A DNA stretch of 28,440 bases from an uncultured Christensenella sp. (lineage in GTDB: Bacteria; Bacillota; Clostridia; Christensenellales; Pumilibacteraceae), in NCBI GenBank assembly GCA_910577945.1, contig CAJTNI010000023.1:1-28440 (forward strand), given 5' to 3'. This document shows positions 22,121-28,440 of the stretch, piece by piece; the first letter of the stretch is position 1, and the number at the start of each line of letters is the position of its first letter. The translations under genes and the position numbers were made by a program. Below the pieces are notes generated by a model, which did no database searches, had not been told where the DNA came from, and saw only the letters and a program-made list of their open reading frames with translations.

Positions 22121-23026
22121 TTATAGCCTTACCGCGTTTTCTATCGCCTGCGCCGTCGCCTCCGCGGCGAGCGCCGCGACAATGTTAAAGTCGATTGCCT
22201 TGTCTCCGCGCGACAGCGCGAAAATAGTATCGCCGTCGGCGTCGGTATGAACGGGACGAATGGACATAGCGAGCCCGTCGTGCGCAATCGCCGCGAGCTT
22301 GTTTGTCTGAACCTTGTCGAGCCTTGCGTTTGTCATTACACACCCGATAGTTGTGTTGGCATGCGGTTGCATTTGCGCGGCGAAAAAACCGTTCTTCATA
22401 CATTCCACAACGTTCAAAAATCTGCCGTCCGCAGTGCGCGCGCCCGCCAAAATCTTGCCGCTGCCGCGCTCGTACACGTCGCCTACGGCGTTTACAGCCA
22501 CTACGGCGGACACAATCACGTCGCCGAACAAATACGTAGCGCCGCCGATACCGCTTTTACACGCGCCCGCCGCGCCCAAAATCTTGCCTACCGTCGCGCC
22601 CGTGCCGGCGCCCACCGCGCCGAACTTTACGGCGTCGCGCGTCGCGGCTGCCGCGGCGGCATAACCCATTTTTTTATCGGGATAATGATATTCGCCGGGC
22701 GTGTTCAAGTCGAACAAAATCGCCTGCGCCACCAGCGGGACAACCTTATCGCCCACGGCAAAGCCGATACCGCGCTCGCGCAAAAATTCCGTCACGCCGC
22801 ACGCAGCCTCCAAGCCGTACGCCGACCCGCCCGACAGCACTACGGCGTTTACAAAGCCCTGCGACTTTTCGGCGTGCATCATATCGGTTTCGCGCGTACC
22901 CGGCGCGCCGCCGCGCACAGCTACGCCGCCGACCGCGCCGTCCGCAAGTATGCAGGTCACGCCCGTGTATGCGTCGTTTGCATGCCCAATAGATATTCCC
23001 TCGGGTAATATGAATTTTTCGTTCAT
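22121..23026 (-). CDS. P1 family peptidase (DmpA/BapA-like, S58)
   Basis: This 301-residue protein belongs to the self-processing N-terminal-nucleophile aminopeptidases of family S58. The N-terminal half carries GISIGHANDAYTGVTCILAD, GGAPGTRETDMM (39-50) and VVLSGGSAYGLEAACGV (62-78). The cleavage/nucleophile region reads PHANTTIGCVMTNARLDK (221-238), in which the Thr at 225 or 226 would be the exposed nucleophile by analogy. The family removes N-terminal residues from D- or beta-amino acid peptides, but many members have unknown substrates. There is no signal peptide. The ATG at 23026 has GGAG upstream and lies 9 nt after recX. Confidence 0.9.
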   Translation of the reverse strand: MNEKFILPEGISIGHANDAYTGVTCILADGAVGGVAVRGGAPGTRETDMMHAEKSQGFVNAVVLSGGSAYGLEAACGVTEFLRERGIGFAVGDKVVPLVAQAILFDLNTPGEYHYPDKKMGYAAAAAATRDAVKFGAVGAGTGATVGKILGAAGACKSGIGGATYLFGDVIVSAVVAVNAVGDVYERGSGKILAGARTADGRFLNVVECMKNGFFAAQMQPHANTTIGCVMTNARLDKVQTNKLAAIAHDGLAMSIRPVHTDADGDTIFALSRGDKAIDFNIVAALAAEATAQAIENAVRL

Positions 23027-23035
23027 TGCATTCTC

Positions 23036-23689
23036 CTAATCGTCCGAATAAAAATCGTCCGCAAATTCGCCGTCGTCGCCGTCGAATGCGCCGCGGTCTG
23101 CGAGCGCGGAAACAGCCGACGATATCGCGCTCCACGTAAAGCCGCGCCCCGCCAAAAACCTTTTAAGCTTTTGCCTGTCCGCCGTTCTGTGCGACTTTAA
23201 ATATTTGAGCGCGACGTCGATTATGCCGCCGTCGTCCTCGCCGTCCTCGGTAAGCTCCGCGATAATATCGGCGGAAATTCCCTTGCGTTTGAGCTCGGCG
23301 GTTATCCGTATTATTCCGTACTTTTTGGATTTGGATTTGATATAGCTTTGCGCGTAGGCGTAATCGTCCACATATCGGTACGCGATAAGGCGCTCGATTG
23401 CGGAGTCCGCAACGTCGTTCTCGTATCCTTTATCGCGCAGGTATTTGCGTATTTCGCCCTTGGCGCGCGGCGCATGCGACAAATACCCGACCGCGCGCTC
23501 GAACGCGCCGTTTACCTCGCTGTCGTGCGATATGCGTTTAAGCTCCTCGGCGGTTATCTCGTCGCCGATTTTAATGCGCGCGGCGGCGGCCGTAACGGCG
23601 TCCAGCCCGCACGCGAACTCGCCGTCTATAAACACGCTTACGCGCGATTTATTGCGCCGCTGCTCGGCGATATCGGTTATCTTGCCCAT
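23036..23689 (-). CDS. recX: Regulatory protein RecX
   Basis: This 217-residue protein resembles RecX, which binds RecA filaments and limits their activity. It shows three helical repeats, including AFERAVGYLSHAPRAKGEIR, ERLIAYRYVDDYAYAQSYI and LKRFLAGRGFTWSAISSAV. The N-terminal beta part (VSVFIDGEFACGLD) matches Firmicute members. The acidic C-terminus (DGDDGEFADDFYSDD) is unusual. The ATG at 23689 gives MGKITDIAEQ; no Shine-Dalgarno is visible and a perfect TATAAT ends 6 nt before it, suggesting a leaderless mRNA. An in-frame upstream codon (23800) would place the promoter inside the gene. Confidence 0.9.
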   Translation of the reverse strand: MGKITDIAEQRRNKSRVSVFIDGEFACGLDAVTAAAARIKIGDEITAEELKRISHDSEVNGAFERAVGYLSHAPRAKGEIRKYLRDKGYENDVADSAIERLIAYRYVDDYAYAQSYIKSKSKKYGIIRITAELKRKGISADIIAELTEDGEDDGGIIDVALKYLKSHRTADRQKLKRFLAGRGFTWSAISSAVSALADRGAFDGDDGEFADDFYSDD

Positions 23690-23695
23690 AAGCGA

Positions 23696-23724
23696 ATTAT
23701 AGCACAAAGCGCAGGCAAACGCAA
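23696..23724 (-). promoter_or_regulatory. Candidate leaderless promoter of recX
   Basis: The minus strand has a perfect TATAAT (23701-23696) preceded, after 17 nt, by a weak TTGCGT (23724-23719). Six nt separate the -10 box from the ATG at 23689, so transcription would start at about the A of ATG. The geometry is identical to that in front of holA. Confidence 0.55.
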
Positions 23725-23763
23725 GCCTTTGCGTCAAAACGCCGACGCTGCGATTTTCCGCTC

Positions 23764-23794
23764 GCATAAAAGCAAATAAACTGTCGCATATTAA
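23764..23794 (+). promoter_or_regulatory. Possible mother-cell (sigma-E/K-type) sporulation promoter
   Basis: GCATAAA (23764-23770), a 16-nt spacer and CATATTAA (23787-23794) resemble the ATA-type -35 and CATA-type -10 elements of sporulation sigma factors, upstream of two coat-like genes. No sigma-A promoter is evident there. The match is short and partial. Confidence 0.3.
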
Positions 23795-23820
23795 AACCAC
23801 CGAAACAAAAAGGAGTTAAT

Positions 23821-24003
23821 ATGACAACCAAAAGCCTTCAAGAACTCAGCGAGCTTTGCCGCAGCGAACGCCTCGCATACAAAAAGTGCTGCAACTACGT
23901 TTCCGAAACGGAAAACGAAGAGCTTAAATGCACGCTCGGCAACCTCGCCAACGGGCATAAGCAGCGTTACGAAACGCTTTGCAACTATCTCGACAAAAAT
24001 TAA
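23821..24003 (+). CDS. Small spore-coat-associated protein (ferritin-like half)
   Basis: This 60-residue helical protein begins MTTKSLQELSELCRSERLAY and continues with KKCCNYVSETENEELKCTL and GNLANGHKQRYETLCNYL. The pattern E-x-L-x-x-K-K-C/Y-x-x-Y, then D/E-x-E-L-K, then H-x-x-x-Y-x-x-L is that of the first helix pair of ferritin-like coat proteins. Four Cys (29, 30, 37 region and 53) could cross-link in a coat. The ATG at 23821 follows AGGAG. It is 14 nt upstream of a coat-F-like gene, and the two helix pairs may form a composite bundle (inference). Assignment is by pattern and by its neighbour. Confidence 0.65.
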   Translation: MTTKSLQELSELCRSERLAYKKCCNYVSETENEELKCTLGNLANGHKQRYETLCNYLDKN

Positions 24004-24017
24004 AGGAGCAAAACAGT

Positions 24018-24818
24018 ATGGAAAACAAATTCGAAATGAACGTAGGCTACGGCGATTGCGACCCCGCCGATTGCAACACGTCGGCTAAAACGCCGCTCGC
24101 GCCCGAGGTTATAGCGCCGCTCAACACCGATTTAACCGAGTATCCCGCCACGCCGCAAGTGCCCGACGAGTTTATGCTCACCGAGGCCGCCGAGGAGTAT
24201 ATGACGCCTCCCGACGCCCAAGAATTCGTCGATTCGCCCGACGAATTTTCCACCGAAGCCGCTGAGGAATTCGACGTTATAAACGATAAAATGGGCTATC
24301 GCCCCGATTCCGCACGCAATACCGACCTCAGCGACGCGTACCGCGACGAGCAGGACGAATATTCGGAGACTGCGGAGGATTTCGACAGCGTGCGCTACAA
24401 TACGACGCGCAACGGCTGCGACGGCGACAGCTGCGATATCGACGGCGACTGCGGTTGCGGCAACGGCTGCGATTGCGGCTACGTAGACCCGTCCGACGAG
24501 CAAGCCGCTACGCGCGACGAGCTGTATACCACGACGTGCGCTTGCGGGAAATGCGCGCTCGACGATTATGAGATTATATCCGACGTGCTCGGCGCGGAAA
24601 AGCAGCTCGTTAAGCTATATTCCACGGCGCTGTGCGAAGCGGCGGAAGAGCCGTTCCGCAATATCATACGCGAAAATCTGTCGGAGTGCGCCGCCGACCA
24701 ATTCAAAACCTTCGAGTTTATGGAAAGCCGCGGCATGTACCCCACCGAGCAAGCGGACGAAGAACAGGTTACGCAGGCAAAGCAGCAGTTCACGCCGCTG
24801 TGCGACAACAACGGCTAA
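24018..24818 (+). CDS. Coat-F-domain-like spore coat protein with acidic N-terminus and Cys cluster
   Basis: This 266-residue protein starts at an ATG after AAGGAG (24018). Residues 1-130 are acidic and low-complexity, with repeated E-E-F/Y and PDEF-like motifs. Residues 134-153 form a Cys/Asp/Gly cluster (CDGDSCDIDGDCGCGNGCDC), followed by CACGKC (174-179). The C-terminal domain (about 183-258) reads DYEIISDVLGAEKQLVKLYS, then AEEPFRNIIRENLSECAADQ and FKTFEFMESRGMYPTEQ. That is the usual coat F pattern: D-x-L-x-x-E-K-x-x-x-x-x-Y, then L/F-R, then F-x-x-M-x-x-R-G-x-Y. The long acidic and Cys-rich region is not part of standard CotF and may bind metal or cross-link the coat (inference). A terminator follows. 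Confidence 0.75.
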   Translation: MENKFEMNVGYGDCDPADCNTSAKTPLAPEVIAPLNTDLTEYPATPQVPDEFMLTEAAEEYMTPPDAQEFVDSPDEFSTEAAEEFDVINDKMGYRPDSARNTDLSDAYRDEQDEYSETAEDFDSVRYNTTRNGCDGDSCDIDGDCGCGNGCDCGYVDPSDEQAATRDELYTTTCACGKCALDDYEIISDVLGAEKQLVKLYSTALCEAAEEPFRNIIRENLSECAADQFKTFEFMESRGMYPTEQADEEQVTQAKQQFTPLCDNNG

Positions 24819-24841
24819 TAAAAATAACAGCGTCATATCGC

Positions 24842-24874
24842 AAAAAACACTCGACCGACCCGTCGAGTGTTTTT
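24842..24874. terminator. Bidirectional terminator after the coat-like gene
   Basis: AAAAACACTCGAC and GTCGAGTGTTTTT form a 13-bp stem with a 6-nt loop. It separates the plus-strand coat gene from the minus-strand phosphoribosyltransferase gene that ends at 24900. Confidence 0.9.
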
Positions 24875-24899
24875 GATTTCGATTAAATACTATAAATTA

Positions 24900-25442
24900 T
24901 TACAGCAACGGAATGGCGGCGAGGTACTCGATATCGGGTCTATCCTTGGCGTCGCCCTCGGCAAGCACGAACGCGCGACAAACGACGGTGCCGCCCGCGC
25001 GCTCGACGAGCTGTTCGAGCGCCGCGTTCGCCGCGCCCGTGCTGATAACGTCGTCGATAATCGCCACGCGCTTGCCCTTGATAAGATTTACGTCGTGAGC
25101 GGAAAGATACAAATGCTGCACCTCGCCCGTCGTTATGGTTTTTGCCTGCACCTCTATGCCGTCCTGCATATACAGCTTGCGCGTTTTGCGCGCGACGGCG
25201 TAAAACTGCTGACCGAGGTTGCGCGCAACGCAATGCGTGATTTGCAAGCCCTTGCTCTCTGCCGTAATAAGCACGTCGGGATTGTGCTTTTTTACCTTTT
25301 CCGCAACGTGCTTGGCGCAATGCTCTGTCAATTCGACGTTGCCGTGAAGGTTGAAAAAGCAAATATTGACGCACGACGGCAACGGTATAACGGGCAGCTT
25401 TTCCTCTCTGCCGCAGATATCAACGGTGTAAAAATCTTTCAT
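24900..25442 (-). CDS. apt: Adenine phosphoribosyltransferase-type enzyme
   Basis: This 180-residue enzyme should convert adenine and PRPP to AMP in purine salvage. The PRPP-binding motif is VAIIDDVISTGAA (126-138). ITAESKGLQITHCVARNLG (59-77), VARKTRKLYM (83-92) and KTITTGEVQHLYL (101-113) are the other family segments, and the C-terminus reads RPDIEYLAAIPLL. The N-terminal region (about 8-35) is less like the E. coli enzyme, so a related purine PRTase cannot be excluded. The ATG at 25442 has AAAGGAT upstream. The surface protein gene ends 46 nt upstream with no visible terminator between them, so the two may share a transcript. Confidence 0.87.
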   Translation of the reverse strand: MKDFYTVDICGREEKLPVIPLPSCVNICFFNLHGNVELTEHCAKHVAEKVKKHNPDVLITAESKGLQITHCVARNLGQQFYAVARKTRKLYMQDGIEVQAKTITTGEVQHLYLSAHDVNLIKGKRVAIIDDVISTGAANAALEQLVERAGGTVVCRAFVLAEGDAKDRPDIEYLAAIPLL

Positions 25443-25488
25443 AGCTTTATCCTTTCGCTTAGATTATGTTTTTAAACGCGCAACCGCA

Positions 25489-27660
25489 TTACGGCGCGGG
25501 CGTCCATTTGGCAATGAGCACGGTATCCTCATAGAGCAAAGCGGAATCGTATCTATCGCCGAGCCCGTCCGTTTTAGACGTGTCGTAGTAATACAAGCCT
25601 TCCAGCACGAACCCGTCGCGCACTACCGTCGCGGGCACGTCGCTCATCGCGCTTGCGCCTTGAATATTCGTATCGACAGACTTATCGTCGTACCCCAACA
25701 TTATGGTAATCGTCAACGTTTTCCGCTCCCAACGCGCGGTAAGCGTTGCGTCGCCCTTTACGTCGTACGCGTCGGTATAGCTCGCGCCGCCTGCAACCTG
25801 CCAGCCCAAAAAGTCGTAACCCGCATACTCGGGCGTAGGCAACGCAATCGTCGCGTCGTACGTGCCCGAAAGCGTGATTTCCGCCAAGCCGCTCACCGTG
25901 CCGCCGTTCGCGTCAAGCGTAATTACGCAGCTAATCGGCGTCCATTTGGCATACAGCGTCGTCGTAGCGGTAACCGTCGTAATTCTGTCGCCCGTCGTTG
26001 CGGCGTTCGCATACCAGCCGTCGAACGTATAGCCCGTTCTTTCGGACGGCACGTACAGCTCGTTGACCGTTTCGCCCACGTAATACGTAGCGTTTATGCG
26101 GTCGGGCGTTGCGCCGTAATTGGAATCGAAGCTCACGGTGAACGTCGCTTTTTCAGTCCATTCGGCAACGAGCGTAATATCGCCGTCCACCGTGATTTTG
26201 TCGCCGACCGTGACGCCGCCGTTCTTCCAAACGTGAGTGTAACCCTCTTTCACGGGCACGGGCAAGTTGAATTCCGTACCGTATTCAACGGAGAGCGCGA
26301 CCGTCGGCAAGCCGTATACGGTGCCGTTTTCGCCCGCGTCGAGCGTCAACGTGTACTTGACTATGTTCCACTTCGCAGTAAGCATTACGTTTGCGGTAAT
26401 CTCGAACGGAGACGTGACCTTAGTGCCGCCGTTGTACCAGCCGTCGAATACGTATCCCGTGCGCGTAGGCGCGTAAGTAACCGTTACGGTATCGCCCGCG
26501 TAATAAGTATCGACGGTATCGGCAACGCTGCCGTAACCGTGCTTATACGTTACGGTAAACTGCGATTTTGCCGTCCAACGCGCTTCCAAGGTCATGTTGC
26601 CCTTGATAGTGACGGGCGACGTAACCTGTTTGCTGCCGTTATACCAGCCGTCGAACGTATAGCCCGCCCTTTCGTCGGGATTGGGCAATTCAATGCTGTC
26701 GTTGGCTGCGCCGAACAGCTTGATTTCCGACAAGCCGCCGACAGTGCCGCCGTTCGCGTTAAGCGTAACCGTGCACGCGCTCTTGGTAAAGTGCGCGACA
26801 AGCTCGATATCCTCGGTTATCGTCTCGGGTGCGGGCGAATTATCGGTCTTGAACCAACCCGTAAACGTATAGTTGCCGAGCCAAGAGCTGGGGTACGGAA
26901 CCTTCAACGAGCTTACGGGCGTGCCGTAATCGACCTTGACCGTTCCGCTCGAACACCCCGTCACGTTGCCGCTGTACGTAACGGTGCATTCGTTTACGTT
27001 CCATTGCGCGTATACGACTATATCCTCGGTAATTTCGGTCACCTCGGTCGCCGACGCGTCCGTACCCGTGAACCAGCCTTTAAACGTATGGCTGGGATTG
27101 GAGTGCGAGGGCTTATAGCTTTCGTCGATAGCGCCGTTCTCGACAATGTTCACTACCTTTACGGTGCTGCCGTCGTCGAACGTGCCGCCGTTGGCTACGA
27201 GCGTTACGCCGTACGTGATTTGCGTCATGCGCGCTACGAGCGTGGTAAGCGTATCGTCCGCGACCTTTGTCGTTTCGGTAATGCGCACGTCGCCGTAATA
27301 CCAGCCGTCAAAGCGATATCCGTCATTAGGCGTGACCGTTACGTTGTTAAGCTCCGCGTACGTTTCGCCGAAAGTGACGGTTATTTTATTAGGGTTAACC
27401 GAGCCGTCGGCTACTACGAGAGTAACCTCGATACTCCGTGCAAGCCAGCGCGCGTAAAGCGTGTGCGCCGCGCTCGAAATAATTTGCTCGGTGCTCGCGC
27501 CGAGCGCGTTACTTATTCGCTTGCCCTCGGCAGTATACCAGCCATCAAAGTCGTAGCCCGCTTTGACAGGCAAATCGAGCGCGCCGTAGGTTTCGCCGTA
27601 AACGAAGGTTTTGTCGGCTATCGTCGCGCCGCCGTTGGTTTCGAAGGAAACCGTAACGTT
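25489..27660 (-). repeat. Ten tandem InlB-B/Flg_new protein repeats
   Basis: Repeat centres (GYxFxGW-type) occur at residues about 289, 369, 446, 518, 587, 656, 728, 797, 869 and 937 of the open frame, with spacing near 70-80 residues. Copies from about 550 on alternate between two subtypes. A 26-nt identical stretch recurs at 26011-26036 and 26641-26666. Confidence 0.85.
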
Positions 27661-28422
27661 TATCGGATTGACGGTGACGGGAATTTCTACGGTCTTGACA
27701 ACGCCGCCGACCGTCGCCGACACGACGAGCGTATCGCTGTTAACGACGGTAACTACGGACGCCGTTAACTCGACGGTGTCGCCGCTTACGGTATAATCGA
27801 GCAAGCCCGACGAGGTTTGCATGTGCGCGGTCACGTTTGCGATTTCCAAGCCGTGCGTTTCGGAAAGCTCGATAACAAACGATTGCAGGCTGTCGAGCGT
27901 CGCAGAGCCCGACGCCACCGTATATTCGAGCACGGGCGCGATTGCTACCGTGTAAACCTTGCCCACTACGTATTCGACCGTACCGTCGTTTTTAGTCACC
28001 TCGAACCCGAACACGATATCGGAAACGGAATTAGCGCCGCCGACAACGTTGGCGTCAAGGTCAATCTCTATTTGAGGGTCAGCCGTATTATTGCCGTATA
28101 CCGTGACGAACGCACCGTTGGTAAGCGCGACGGCTTTTATGCCGCGTATATCGCTACCGCCGACCATAGACGCCGCGGACAGCTTATCGTATGCCGTGCC
28201 GTCCGCATTGAGCGCGGCGGTCGTATCGGTAAGCTTGCGCCCGAACACGTTTACGGTCACGTTGTCGCACGTAAGCACATATCCCTTGTACGCGCCCGAC
28301 GTAACCGTCACGGTCGCGGAAAGCTTGATTACGCCCTTGTCGAAAGCGTTTTGCGAGAGCGTGAGCATATCGCCGTTTACCGCGACGCCGCCTTTTCGTA
28401 GTCGTCGAAGTCGAGCAGGCAC
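25489..28422 (-). CDS. InlB/Flg_new-repeat surface protein, N-terminus outside the window
   Basis: The open frame gives 977 residues to a stop at 25489. The first 250 residues are beta-rich Ig-like segments (e.g. LSATVTVTSGAYKGYVLTCD). From about residue 255 there are ten copies of the Listeria-Bacteroides (InlB B) repeat, each centred on G-Y-x-F-D-G-W-Y and ending in L-x-A-x-W. The last ends AKWTPAP at the C-terminus, with no LPXTG, hydrophobic anchor or GW module. No signal peptide is visible because the protein begins upstream of the window, and the apparent GTG at 28422 is not a credible start. A second frame, open from the window edge to 28377, suggests a frameshift here. The family is found in secreted or wall-associated proteins of Gram-positives and is thought to mediate adhesion. 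Confidence 0.8.
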   Translation of the reverse strand: MPARLRRLRKGGVAVNGDMLTLSQNAFDKGVIKLSATVTVTSGAYKGYVLTCDNVTVNVFGRKLTDTTAALNADGTAYDKLSAASMVGGSDIRGIKAVALTNGAFVTVYGNNTADPQIEIDLDANVVGGANSVSDIVFGFEVTKNDGTVEYVVGKVYTVAIAPVLEYTVASGSATLDSLQSFVIELSETHGLEIANVTAHMQTSSGLLDYTVSGDTVELTASVVTVVNSDTLVVSATVGGVVKTVEIPVTVNPINVTVSFETNGGATIADKTFVYGETYGALDLPVKAGYDFDGWYTAEGKRISNALGASTEQIISSAAHTLYARWLARSIEVTLVVADGSVNPNKITVTFGETYAELNNVTVTPNDGYRFDGWYYGDVRITETTKVADDTLTTLVARMTQITYGVTLVANGGTFDDGSTVKVVNIVENGAIDESYKPSHSNPSHTFKGWFTGTDASATEVTEITEDIVVYAQWNVNECTVTYSGNVTGCSSGTVKVDYGTPVSSLKVPYPSSWLGNYTFTGWFKTDNSPAPETITEDIELVAHFTKSACTVTLNANGGTVGGLSEIKLFGAANDSIELPNPDERAGYTFDGWYNGSKQVTSPVTIKGNMTLEARWTAKSQFTVTYKHGYGSVADTVDTYYAGDTVTVTYAPTRTGYVFDGWYNGGTKVTSPFEITANVMLTAKWNIVKYTLTLDAGENGTVYGLPTVALSVEYGTEFNLPVPVKEGYTHVWKNGGVTVGDKITVDGDITLVAEWTEKATFTVSFDSNYGATPDRINATYYVGETVNELYVPSERTGYTFDGWYANAATTGDRITTVTATTTLYAKWTPISCVITLDANGGTVSGLAEITLSGTYDATIALPTPEYAGYDFLGWQVAGGASYTDAYDVKGDATLTARWERKTLTITIMLGYDDKSVDTNIQGASAMSDVPATVVRDGFVLEGLYYYDTSKTDGLGDRYDSALLYEDTVLIAKWTPAP

Positions 28423-28440
28423 ATGTACGGGTCGGCGACG

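Noticed and set aside
26011..26666. Recurring short sequences as a CRISPR-like array
   Set aside because: The repeats lie inside a coding frame and correspond to the GYxFDGWY protein motif. Spacing is irregular and there are no cas genes.
25660..27768. 702-codon open frame on the plus strand opposite the repeat protein
   Set aside because: It is rich in Arg/Val/Ala with no motif or start signal, and mirrors the codon pattern of the real gene on the other strand.
28392..28400. Programmed -1 ribosomal frameshift in the surface protein
   Set aside because: The A-run does not form a canonical X-XXY-YYZ heptamer in the upstream frame, so mutation or assembly error is more likely.

Overview
The window looks like a chromosomal segment of a spore-forming Firmicute (Clostridia-like), most likely an uncultured gut-type lineage. 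Three things point there. L27 carries the Firmicute N-terminal extension and sits beside the Prp protease that cleaves it. CdaA, DUF421/DUF4363 and a coat-F-type spore protein pair are present. A multi-repeat InlB/Flg_new (Listeria-Bacteroides repeat) surface protein lies at the right edge. The DNA is moderately GC-rich with many GCG/CGC codons, yet promoters are classical TTGACA/TATAAT and Shine-Dalgarno sites are strong. No rRNA, tRNA, CRISPR array or insertion sequence was recognised. No stretch longer than 300 bases is gene-free.

Layout, left to right; most genes are on the minus strand. 1-2408: a partial NfeD-like membrane protein, an OGG1-type 8-oxoguanine glycosylase, and the rplU-prp-rpmA operon with a consensus promoter, a leader hairpin and a terminator. 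2480-6142: aspartokinase, then an operon read as cdaA, a 49-residue CdaR-like stub and a DUF1015 gene. 6291-6847: a plus-strand, Lys-rich, single-span membrane protein with its own promoter and terminator. 6867-9232: a five-span membrane protein and an M28-like exported protein that appears to have lost its metal ligands. 9280-11406: holA, DUF4363 and DUF421. 11533-18736: a DNA-repair block of uvrB-uvrA and a PfkB kinase-dinB pair, with a perfect CGAAC-N4-GTTCG palindrome between them. 18850-20209, plus strand: a SecB-like protein and a MazEF-type toxin-antitoxin pair. 20227-23724: recX, a P1-family peptidase, acpS and nnr. 23764-24874, plus strand: two spore-coat-like genes. 24900-28440: an adenine phosphoribosyltransferase and the repeat-rich surface protein, which continues off the right edge.

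The core of the window is housekeeping: translation, DNA repair and replication, metabolite repair, ACP activation and c-di-AMP synthesis. The least explained parts are the CdaR stub fused by translational coupling to a DUF1015 gene in the c-di-AMP operon, the apparently dead M28 protein with a membrane span and a long cytoplasmic tail, the SecB-like/MazEF neighbourhood, and two genes (recX, holA) whose -10 boxes lie only 6 nt from the ATG, suggesting leaderless mRNAs. All functional calls rest on reading motifs by eye; no database search was possible.
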